A stretch of DNA of 64,000 bases from Bacteroidota bacterium (lineage in GTDB: Bacteria; Bacteroidota; Bacteroidia; UKL13-3): NCBI GenBank assembly GCA_947477885.1, contig CANJUD010000002.1:248001-312000 (forward strand), read 5' to 3'. Shown piece by piece: positions 30,409-40,000 of this stretch (the stretch's first letter is position 1; each line of letters starts with the position of its first letter). The position numbers and the translations under genes are program-made. The notes beneath the pieces are model-generated. The model was given only the letters and a program-made list of their open reading frames with translations, did no database searches and was not told the DNA's origin.

Positions 30409-31764
30409 TTGGTACTTTTTGCATTGATGCCTTTTAGTAAATCTAAAGCACAATGCACTGTTACTACTTTGCGTGAAACCTGTAATACATCTCTTGTGTT
30501 AACTTCTCAGAACGGTGCTCCATGGTTGTATACTTGGTACGAATGTAACTCGAGCGGTGGCAGTATGACTGTTCTAAATGGTGGCGTTCCAACAAACAGT
30601 ATAACCGTTTTTCCTAACCAGACAACAAACAACGAAACTAAATATTTTAGGGAGATTGGGCTGCTCCTAGTTGCACCTTTCACTATCTGTACTTCAGCAG
30701 TAATCACCGTGAAGTTTGATTATAGTTTGGTAATTGCAAATGTGGCCGGAGTCCTTACTGCACAAACGTATTCAGGTACAATTACATACAACAATTACCA
30801 ATGGTATAAGACTGGGAGTGGACCAATAGGTTCGGCTACGAACAGTACCTATACCCCAACTTCTTCTGGAAGCTATTATTTAATGGCAATCGCTTCATGC
30901 GGGGGTACCAGAACATCAAATAGCATAAACTTCTGTGCTTCCAATACGCAGTGCAACCCCACTGCCGTAACTTATGCCACATGTAGTACCGCCTATGCAC
31001 TAAGTTTTACACCAACCCCTTCCACAGGGTACAATGTATATTGGTACGAGTGCAATTCCAGTGGCGGCAGCGGCTCCATATTGAACAGCGGCACCCCTAC
31101 AAACAATTTGACTGTTTATCCCAATTCGTCAACTGGCAACCAGACCAATTACTACTATTATGTGTCCAGGGATAATTTCTGTACCTCTATCTGCACTTCT
31201 GCGGTTATTACTGTAAAGTGGGATTACGACCTAGAGATAGTTTCTGATTATGCATCACCTCCAACATATAGTGTGCAGCCTTACTCGGGTATAACATATT
31301 CAAGTTACCAATGGTATAAGGGAGGTAGTTCTATTTCAGGTGCAAACAGCCCTGCATATTCACCAACAACTTCTGGTTCTTACAATGTAATGGCCTCCCC
31401 GTCCTGCGGTGGTACTAGAACTTCGAATGCAATTATATATTATGCACCCAATACACAGTGCAATGCAACTCCGCAAACTTTAGCCACGTGTGCTTCTTCC
31501 TATACATTAAGTTTTACACCAGCAAGTGGGTATAGTGTTGACTGGTATTCGTGCAATTCAAGTGGGGGCAGTGGGAGTTTAATATCAAACAGCAATAGTT
31601 ATATCGTATACCCTGCCAGCACTACTGTCAATGAAACACAATATTACTATTATGTGTGCACTGATAATTATTCTAATGTGCCATGCACTTCAGCCGTGAT
31701 CACTTTAAAGTATGACTACGTTATTGGTATCTCTGGGGGGCACGGTTCCCAGCACCACTCTTAG
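30409..31764 (+). CDS. N-terminal part of a large secreted adhesin-like protein with three tandem ~167-aa repeats (frame-disrupted; real start probably ATG 30314)
   Basis: Repeats begin at 30454, 30952 and 31459 (WYxCNSSGGS...CTSAVITxKxDY...YQWYKxG...CGGTRTSN); frame breaks at the G6 run 31735-31740 and continues in the next ORF. Confidence 0.7.
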   Translation: MVLFALMPFSKSKAQCTVTTLRETCNTSLVLTSQNGAPWLYTWYECNSSGGSMTVLNGGVPTNSITVFPNQTTNNETKYFREIGLLLVAPFTICTSAVITVKFDYSLVIANVAGVLTAQTYSGTITYNNYQWYKTGSGPIGSATNSTYTPTSSGSYYLMAIASCGGTRTSNSINFCASNTQCNPTAVTYATCSTAYALSFTPTPSTGYNVYWYECNSSGGSGSILNSGTPTNNLTVYPNSSTGNQTNYYYYVSRDNFCTSICTSAVITVKWDYDLEIVSDYASPPTYSVQPYSGITYSSYQWYKGGSSISGANSPAYSPTTSGSYNVMASPSCGGTRTSNAIIYYAPNTQCNATPQTLATCASSYTLSFTPASGYSVDWYSCNSSGGSGSLISNSNSYIVYPASTTVNETQYYYYVCTDNYSNVPCTSAVITLKYDYVIGISGGHGSQHHS

Positions 31765-33739
31765 TTACTCGCCATATTCCAGTTTGAATACCTATAATAA
31801 TTTTCAATGGTACAAAGATGGTGTTTCATTGGGTGCAGCAGGAAATGCAAGCACCTACAATGCAACATTGCCTGGCACCTATTATTTCACAACCACATCA
31901 AGCAACTGTGGAAACAGGACATCTCCAAGTATAGTGGTTAATTGTGGGACAAATTCCTATGCCACTAGCAATAATTTTACAGGCCTTACTAATATTACCG
32001 GTGGAACAATTATATTTGATGGTCAGATTACAATTGCTGCTGGTGCGGTGGTCAATATTAGCGGGGCAACCATTATCATGCAGCAAAACTCATCCATAAC
32101 AATACAAAAACATAGTAGTACTGGAAATGGAGGCGAACTAAACCTTACAAGCTGCAATATCAGCAGCTGTGGCGACTGGCAGGGCATTTTTGTTCGCGGA
32201 ATGTCTACAGCCAAAGATGTATCGAATGGCTTGCTTTATATGCGGAGTTCATCAATACGCGATGCGAACATAGCAATCTATGGAGACAATTGTGCACGGA
32301 TTGATGTCCAGTCTACGAACTTTGATAACAATTATTCTCATCTCCAGCTTAACCATTACAACAATGTAACGAGCGGACATGGCCCTGATATTCTCTTTAG
32401 TGGCTGCAATTTCAATGCATTGATGCCAGCTGCCCCACTCAGTGGTTTACCAGGTTTTGTTTTGGCTGTCCTTAATAGCCCTAAGAGACCCATGGCTTAT
32501 CTGTATGATGTGAAGTCCGTTTCTTTTCTTACCTGTACTTTTGGATGCACCAATTATGCCACACCCCCTGACCAGATTGGCATAGATGTTTTTGATGCCA
32601 TGGGCACATCCAGTTCGATATCAGGAGTGAATGCATGGGATTGCGATTTTACAGGCGAATTTAACACTGCCATATATATGAACAACGGCAATTGGTCTGA
32701 AATAGGCTCATCGGGTCTGCCAACTACTGTAACTGGTAGTTTTATTGATGGGGTAGCCGTATTAAATGGTAGCGAAGTGATAATACAATATACAGATATT
32801 ACCCATGCTAGCGGCACTCTTGGGCATACAGGGATAAAAATAGACCAGACTGTTAATATTAATTTGCATGACAATAAATGTAAGTATTTTACCAACGGGA
32901 TGGAATACTATTTTGACCAGTCTATATCGACCAACAACACTTATTCCGTTTTAAATGGAAACACTTTTGACTATAATACCTACGGGCTGGTTTACGCACC
33001 AGTGTGTTACCCCACAGGCAATGTTTCATGCAACAATGGCCACCGTGCCAAGCATGGAAGCAATACCAGTGCTTTTGATTTTACTTGCAATAGATTTGAG
33101 CACAACGACTGGGGTTTCGTGGGTACTGGGGATATGGATGATCAGGGCAGTTCAGGAGGGGACGATTGGGGTGGTTTTTTTGGGGACTGTACGGGCTGGG
33201 ATAATAGCACTCCTGCCATATGCACCACTTATGTCTCAACCAGTGCCAAAGCTGATATAGCGTGGTACGATGCTAATACTTTCAATGTCTATTTTTATCC
33301 TACTTTTGGCCTTTACTTCAATTCCGCTTGTTCACTTTTATTAGACAATCATTCTGTTGATTACCTAACCACTAATTGCCCTGGATCTAACTCCACATAT
33401 GAAAACTCTTGTTTTTCATCATTCAAAACAGACCCTAATGCAAGCAGTGGCACGAAATCATTTGATATAAAAAATGAACCATTACTGGACTCTATAGTTA
33501 AGATATTTCCCAACCCAAATAACGGTAGTTTCTTTATGCAAAACCATTCAAAATCTTTATATAATTATAAAGTATACAATGCCATTGGGCAGCTTGTATG
33601 CCAAGGTTATATAAATGCCGATAAAACAGAACCTATCCATATAATTACAAACCCCACAGGTTTCTACAATATTGTAGTTGAGCCTATGGGCGGGGAGGGC
33701 AAAAGACAGGTTTTTAAGATTATAAAAACAAATGACTAA
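31712..33739 (+). CDS. C-terminal part of the same secreted protein: rest of repeat 3, right-handed beta-helix-like region, T9SS sorting domain
   Basis: 'GTVPSTTLSYSPYSSLNTYNNFQWYKDG' completes repeat 3 in the +1 frame; C-terminus 'IFPNPNNGSFFMQ...GFYNIVVEPMGGEGKRQVFKIIK'. Confidence 0.75.
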   Translation: MTTLLVSLGGTVPSTTLSYSPYSSLNTYNNFQWYKDGVSLGAAGNASTYNATLPGTYYFTTTSSNCGNRTSPSIVVNCGTNSYATSNNFTGLTNITGGTIIFDGQITIAAGAVVNISGATIIMQQNSSITIQKHSSTGNGGELNLTSCNISSCGDWQGIFVRGMSTAKDVSNGLLYMRSSSIRDANIAIYGDNCARIDVQSTNFDNNYSHLQLNHYNNVTSGHGPDILFSGCNFNALMPAAPLSGLPGFVLAVLNSPKRPMAYLYDVKSVSFLTCTFGCTNYATPPDQIGIDVFDAMGTSSSISGVNAWDCDFTGEFNTAIYMNNGNWSEIGSSGLPTTVTGSFIDGVAVLNGSEVIIQYTDITHASGTLGHTGIKIDQTVNINLHDNKCKYFTNGMEYYFDQSISTNNTYSVLNGNTFDYNTYGLVYAPVCYPTGNVSCNNGHRAKHGSNTSAFDFTCNRFEHNDWGFVGTGDMDDQGSSGGDDWGGFFGDCTGWDNSTPAICTTYVSTSAKADIAWYDANTFNVYFYPTFGLYFNSACSLLLDNHSVDYLTTNCPGSNSTYENSCFSSFKTDPNASSGTKSFDIKNEPLLDSIVKIFPNPNNGSFFMQNHSKSLYNYKVYNAIGQLVCQGYINADKTEPIHIITNPTGFYNIVVEPMGGEGKRQVFKIIKTND

Positions 33740-36700
33740 AATTCAATTACTGTATAGGTTATTGTTATGCGTATTCAGTATGGCTGTTTTTGCTAGTAGC
33801 ACTCATGCCCAAATGGGCAATAACTGGTGCTTTGGGAGAAAGGCAGGGATTACATTCAACACCTTGCCTGCTAGTACTTTTACCTCCGCCATTCATGACA
33901 GAGATAGTGACACCTCGGGTGCCCGTTTCTCCCAGTGCTATTCAAACTGTAAAGGAGAGCTGTTATTGTACACGGGTGATGGTTATCGCATTTGGAACAA
34001 GAAGCACAAACTTCTTCCCTCTTGTAGTATAGTTGCACCAACAACTTACAATTCACTGTTTTTACCAGACCCAAATGATGATTCAACCATATTTCTGTTT
34101 GTGAATGGCGTAGATACCAGTGTTAGTCACTTTGAGTATTATACCATAGACTTGAGGCTGGACAGTGGAAGAGGGGATATAAGCAGCGGACCTACACTGA
34201 TTTCAGATTCTACCTCGAATGTTATTGCTTATATCAAACATGCCAACGATACTTCTTATTGGGTATTGGTAAAAAATAATTTTTTTACTGTTAATGCTTA
34301 TCTACTATCTACCGCAGGTCTATCAAAAAAGCCTATTGTAACCAAAATGATAGGGAAAGGATGGGGAAATGCCAATAGCCCTTCTGTAAATTTCAGGGTT
34401 TCCAATACTGGCAAATATATAATAGCCCCACAGCAAAGCAGCATCGGCAAGGTTATAAATTTTATATACGATTTTGACAATGCAACGGGAAAATTTTCAA
34501 ACGCAAGAACTTTGGTAGATAACCAGAAATTTTATTTTGAAAGTAGTGTTTATGTAGCTTTTAGTTTTTCTCCCAATGATAGCATTGTATACGCTATCAC
34601 CACCAATACTGGGGCAGACAGCACCTTGGTGTACCAAATACCTACCCATGATCCCAACCCCTACCTTAAAATAAAACTGGTAAATGGTGGCATTACCAAC
34701 GATGGCAACAAAGGGCCGCAATTGGGGCCTGATAATAGGATATACCTTCTAAGGGGAAGAGATAGCACAAGATCAGGCAGGTACTTGAGCTATATTCCCT
34801 ATCCAGATGTATGGGGCAGTGGAAGCGGCCTTATTATCAATGGTATAAAGGTTGATAGTGGGACAAATTGTAAAACTGGGGATATGCCTTGTTATGCCTT
34901 CCCCGTAAAACGTATTGCTAATAAATTTGATGTAACAGGTGCCAATGGCTGTGGCTACGATAGTGTGCGTTTCACCGCAGATGCAGATAGTGCGTTTAAA
35001 AGCTACAACTGGTATTTTGGAGATGGAGATAGTGCCACAGGAAAAAGCGTGGTTCACCAATACAAAAACCCTGGTAGTTATTATGTAAAGCTAGGCTGTG
35101 AACTAGGCAACTGCGGCTATATGCAATGGGTGGGAGATAGTGTTACTATCAAGTTTAAACCCACTGTTTCTTTAAACACAAACCAAACTATCTATTGTGG
35201 TGAGCAAACGATAGATGCCCAAGTAAATTATAGATACAGCGATACGGTGCAAGTGGCATGGGGAGATGGCACAGATACATTATTGTATGTTGCAGATACA
35301 AACCTGGCAGATAGTGTGCAGTTGCAACATATATATAATAAAACGGGCAACTATGCCATAAGCTGCAAAGCATGGAACCCCAACTGTTATGATAGTGTGG
35401 CAACAGTATATAATATAATAATAGATACCCTACCTAAATCAAGTTTCGCCGCAGATTATATAACAAGCTGCGGTACCAAAAGTATTATACTAACTGATAC
35501 TTCAAAATTTGATAGTGTGGTAGTAAATAGAACATGGCATATTTATAAAGTCAATGGTTTTGATACAACTATTACAACAGGTGCGGTTAATAATTTATCT
35601 TTCTTATTTAATGATACAGGAGCATATTCTGTTAAGTTAACAGTTCAAAGCAAGCAAGGGTGTATAGATTCGTTGGAGAAAATTAATTATATACAAATCA
35701 ATCCATTTCCTGCAAGCAAAATAAGTGGCAAAACAAGTTGGTGCGGTGTAGATTCAACTACGCTCAGCGTAATGGGAGGTAATAATTACAAATGGAGTAC
35801 GGGAGATACAACAGCTTTAGTATTGTTAAAACCTCTAACATCAAACTATTATAGTGTGGTTGTCACTAATATATATAATTGTTCGGCTAAAGATTCGGTT
35901 TATATAACCGTAGGTAAAATACTAAAACCAAATTTCAAGCCGGATTATATACAAAGCTGCGGCTATAGCACTATTACCCTTGCCGATAGCAGCGGGGGCA
36001 TGGATAGTATCATACAACAACGCAAATGGATGATTGAGTTCCCCAACAATGCCATCAAACAATATGATACTGTAAGTAGTAACAAATTAAAATTGATTGT
36101 ACAAGATACCGGTTATTATAATACCAAACTTATATATGTAACCAAACAAGGCTGCACGGATTCATTAACTAAAACCAATGTATTTCGTATATTGCCGCAG
36201 CCTGTTGTGTATATAGATAGCCCAAGCCACAACCCTTTGTGTTTTGGAGATAGTTTTGTTCTCACTGCCAAACAAAAAGATATAAACTACCCACCTCTGG
36301 TAAAATACAAATGGAACGCTGGGCCAGTTAATACACCAAGTATTATAGTAGATAGCAGCAACAGTTATTATGTGAGTGCTACCAACTCTTATGGCTGTGG
36401 GTCACAGAGCAATACGGTGAAGATAAGTTTCTTGCCGCAACTATTTACCAATATTAAAACTGCGAAGGATAGTTTATATACAATATCTACGCGTCCTATT
36501 CTGTCATATACTTGGTATAAAGATACTATTTTCTATAGTAATACTTCATCGCTTTTTCATCCGCCCACGGGCAGGTATTATGTGCATGTGGTGGATGGGA
36601 ATGGGTGTGTGGCGAATAGTGGGTCGTTGTTGCATATTGGTTTAAACAATATAACTTATACAGATAATGGAATGTATATTTATCCCAACCCAGCCAATGA

Positions 36701-36890
36701 TAAATTATATATTTCTACCGAAAATCTAAAAACAATTTATATATATAATTTGCTTGGTGAATTAGTGTATCAATCCAATTTTGTCCTTTCAAAACCTATT
36801 GATATTTCTGCACTTGGCAAAGGATTATATCTATTAAAAGCCGAAAACACTTTTGGTGAAAAACATGTTATAAAATTTGTGAAAGAATAA
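33732..36890 (+). CDS. Large secreted protein with PKD-type domains and T9SS type A sorting domain
   Basis: 'YNWYFGDGDSATGKSVVHQYKNPGSYYVKL' PKD motif; C-terminus 'YPNPANDKLYISTENLKTIYIYNLLGELVY...GLYLLKAENTFGEKHVIKFVKE'; ATG overlaps preceding stop by 8 nt. Confidence 0.85.
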   Translation: MTKIQLLYRLLLCVFSMAVFASSTHAQMGNNWCFGRKAGITFNTLPASTFTSAIHDRDSDTSGARFSQCYSNCKGELLLYTGDGYRIWNKKHKLLPSCSIVAPTTYNSLFLPDPNDDSTIFLFVNGVDTSVSHFEYYTIDLRLDSGRGDISSGPTLISDSTSNVIAYIKHANDTSYWVLVKNNFFTVNAYLLSTAGLSKKPIVTKMIGKGWGNANSPSVNFRVSNTGKYIIAPQQSSIGKVINFIYDFDNATGKFSNARTLVDNQKFYFESSVYVAFSFSPNDSIVYAITTNTGADSTLVYQIPTHDPNPYLKIKLVNGGITNDGNKGPQLGPDNRIYLLRGRDSTRSGRYLSYIPYPDVWGSGSGLIINGIKVDSGTNCKTGDMPCYAFPVKRIANKFDVTGANGCGYDSVRFTADADSAFKSYNWYFGDGDSATGKSVVHQYKNPGSYYVKLGCELGNCGYMQWVGDSVTIKFKPTVSLNTNQTIYCGEQTIDAQVNYRYSDTVQVAWGDGTDTLLYVADTNLADSVQLQHIYNKTGNYAISCKAWNPNCYDSVATVYNIIIDTLPKSSFAADYITSCGTKSIILTDTSKFDSVVVNRTWHIYKVNGFDTTITTGAVNNLSFLFNDTGAYSVKLTVQSKQGCIDSLEKINYIQINPFPASKISGKTSWCGVDSTTLSVMGGNNYKWSTGDTTALVLLKPLTSNYYSVVVTNIYNCSAKDSVYITVGKILKPNFKPDYIQSCGYSTITLADSSGGMDSIIQQRKWMIEFPNNAIKQYDTVSSNKLKLIVQDTGYYNTKLIYVTKQGCTDSLTKTNVFRILPQPVVYIDSPSHNPLCFGDSFVLTAKQKDINYPPLVKYKWNAGPVNTPSIIVDSSNSYYVSATNSYGCGSQSNTVKISFLPQLFTNIKTAKDSLYTISTRPILSYTWYKDTIFYSNTSSLFHPPTGRYYVHVVDGNGCVANSGSLLHIGLNNITYTDNGMYIYPNPANDKLYISTENLKTIYIYNLLGELVYQSNFVLSKPIDISALGKGLYLLKAENTFGEKHVIKFVKE

Positions 36891-37023
36891 GGGGTGGAAT
36901 TTATCCCACTACTATTTAAATACCAGCCATTTCCTTCCTGATCATGGATACTTGAAAAAAATCTTTTAAGTATTGCAACCTTTTTCATACCTTTGGCCTC
37001 TTAATTATAAAAAACAACCACAA

Positions 37024-40000
37024 ATGAGGAAATTTTACGCATTGGTTTGCACCCTAATTTTATTGCAAACTACAAACACTCAAGCCCAATCATATTGTAC
37101 CCCAAGCTATACTGGATATGGTTGGAACAATAATAAAAATGTTTCTACCTCGTTCTATACCCACATCAAAAATGTGACCTTGGCTGATATGAACGTGAGC
37201 ACTGCGGCACCTCAGAACAATCCATCATCTACCTATGATGACAATACGCTTGAAACTGCTAGAGTGGCGAAGGGAGCTAGTTACCCACTAAGCATTTTCT
37301 TGGGCAATGGAGCCAATCCGCAAATAGTGGCGGTGTGGATTGATTACAATCAAAACTATACTTTTGAAACCACCGAGCGTGTATATGCTGCATTTGACCC
37401 CATGAATTCGGGCAACCACATTGCAGGCACCAATATCACCATTCCGGTAAATGCCAAAACTGGTGCAACCAGGATGAGAGTTGGAACCGTATTTTCAAAC
37501 ACAAATGCTGCAGCCAATATCCCCGACCCATGTAATAACAATGATGCCAATACCACCACCATCAAATGGAGCCAACACTTTCAAGATTTCACTGTGGATG
37601 TATATCCACCATCAGCACAAACTTATAAAAGTAGTGATGTTGCACAAATAAATTTTGATGAAGTAACACAGGGAAGTACCGATAATCAAATACTAAAAAT
37701 AATAGTAGACAATAATCCTGGTGGAACGCTGAGTCCACTTACTGCGGGCAATTTTAACTTCAGCACTTTGGGAACTTCTAACCCCGCTGAAATTGCAAAA
37801 GCAAAACTATATTATACTGGTAACAATGCAAATTTTGGAATTACCAATCAAGTGGGTAGTGCTGTTAGCAGCCCTAGTGGTTCATTTTCTATCAATGCGA
37901 ACCAAGCTTTAAAGCAAGGTCAAAATTACTTTTGGTTGGTATATGATATCAGCAACACTGCACTATTAGGCAGCCTAGTAGATGCTCGTTGCTACGCTAT
38001 CGAAATTAATAGTATTAAACGTATTCCAACTAATGTAAATCCTGCCGGCAATCGCAGGGTAGGTTACTGCGTGAGCAGAGGCAATCAGACTAATTTTATA
38101 GGCATATATAGTGTGCAAATGGGCTCCATTAGCAACAGTACCTATTTCCAACAAACATCCGGTTATGTTGACTATACTTATTTGAGCGATACAGTTGATC
38201 GTGGCAATGCACAATCGATCGGTGTTGTGTGCGGCAATGGCGTAAATGCTACCAGAGTAAGGGCTTGGATTGACTTTAACCACAATGGTATACTAGACCC
38301 CACAACTGAAAAAGTATTAGATACTTTTAATTTTACTACCAACCAAACACAGGGTTCTTATGTACTATTACAACAAAATTTCAAAGTACCGAGCAATGCA
38401 GTGTGCGGCCCTACCCGATTGCGTGTGAGCACGCAAAGCTACCCCGTAACTGCACAAGGTCCTTGCACAAACCCAATACAAATAGGAGAAGTAGAAGATT
38501 ATACTGTTGTGATAAGAGAAAGCGGTCAACCTGTTTCTGAGTTTAAAGCTGGGGCTAGCTGCCTGGGCAGTCAAACCGATTTTTATGATGGGTCCTATAC
38601 TTTTGGAAACTATAATATCAATAGTTGGCATTGGGATTTTGGAGATGGCAATTTAGATACCGTAAATCAAAACCCATCACACACCTATGCAAGTGCAGGA
38701 GTATATAATGTAAAACTAACTACCAATACAAATTTACCGGGTACACCTTCTGTAATTACACATGCGGTAACTGTAGAAAAACCTCAGGCCGATTTTATAA
38801 CAGATTTAAATGTATACCAAGTGCCTATTACTTTCAACGATGTTACCTCGGGTGGCGTAGTTGTATTTTGGAATTGGGATTTTGGCGACCCACAGTCAGG
38901 AGCTTTCAATAAAAGTATACAACCACAACCCACACATACATTTGATACTGCAGGAACATATAATGTTAGGCTGATAGTTATTACACAAGGTGGCTGCATC
39001 GATACCATAGTTAAAACAATAACTATATTACAAAAACAACAACCTATATCTGACTTTACTGCCAATACTTTCAATCCCTATGTATATGAAAGTGTGAGTT
39101 TGCTCGACCAAAGTGTGAACCAACCCGACCAATGGAAATGGACCTTTAGCCCCAGCAAAATAAGTTTTAAAAACAGTACTAATGATACCACACAAAACCC
39201 AACAGTGAGCTTCGATTCTGTGTGTACTTATACCGTATTTCTTGAAGCTAAAAATATTGCGGGAAGTAATACCAGTAGCAAACAATTCATTGTTAAAAAC
39301 TATACAACACCTAAGGTTGGTTTTTATGCAACGCCTCTTACTGTTAAAGTTGGGCAACAAGTTAGTTTCATTGATACTTCCCTTAACGACCCTACTAATT
39401 GGGCTTGGGATTTTGGTGATACGATTTCAGGTGCTAATAATACATCTAATATTCAATTTGCTTTCCATAGTTTTGCCAATGCTGGTAAATATAAAATTAC
39501 ATTGTTAGTTAAAAACCCAGCAGGTAAAGACAGTATTGCTAAAAGCCAATATGTGAATGTAACAAACCAATTTAATATGTGCGATAATACCGCCGTTGTG
39601 AGCACTGCATACAAAGGTTTTATATATGATTCGGGTGGGCCTGTTACAAACTATAATGATGGTTCAAATTGCGGTTTTTTAATACAACCCAACTGTGCAG
39701 GTAAAATTGTAATATCATTCACAGCACTCGATATGCAAGCCAATGACTATGTGCAAGTATTTGATGGAGTAGATGATGTTTCTGGAAAACCATTACATCC
39801 TGGTCTTGGATTTACGGGCACCAATTCTCCGGGTTCATTAACAGCAAATAGTGGTTCTATATATATAAAAGAAATTACCGATGGCAATAATAACTCAGCC
39901 GGATTTGCTGCATCGTGGACCGCATTTGCCAATCAAAAACCAAAAGCAAAAATCAATGCCGACAGTGTTGCTTATATTAATAGTCCATATAATATTCGCA

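Noticed and set aside
30454-31960. Tandem ~500-bp units considered as a CRISPR-like or IS repeat array
   Set aside because: Units are protein-coding domain duplications diverged at DNA level, not DNA-level repeats.
32554-35403. Numerous 60-113 aa ORFs on both strands within the large T9SS genes
   Set aside because: Alternate-frame ORFs inside strongly supported secreted-protein genes; no recognisable motifs.
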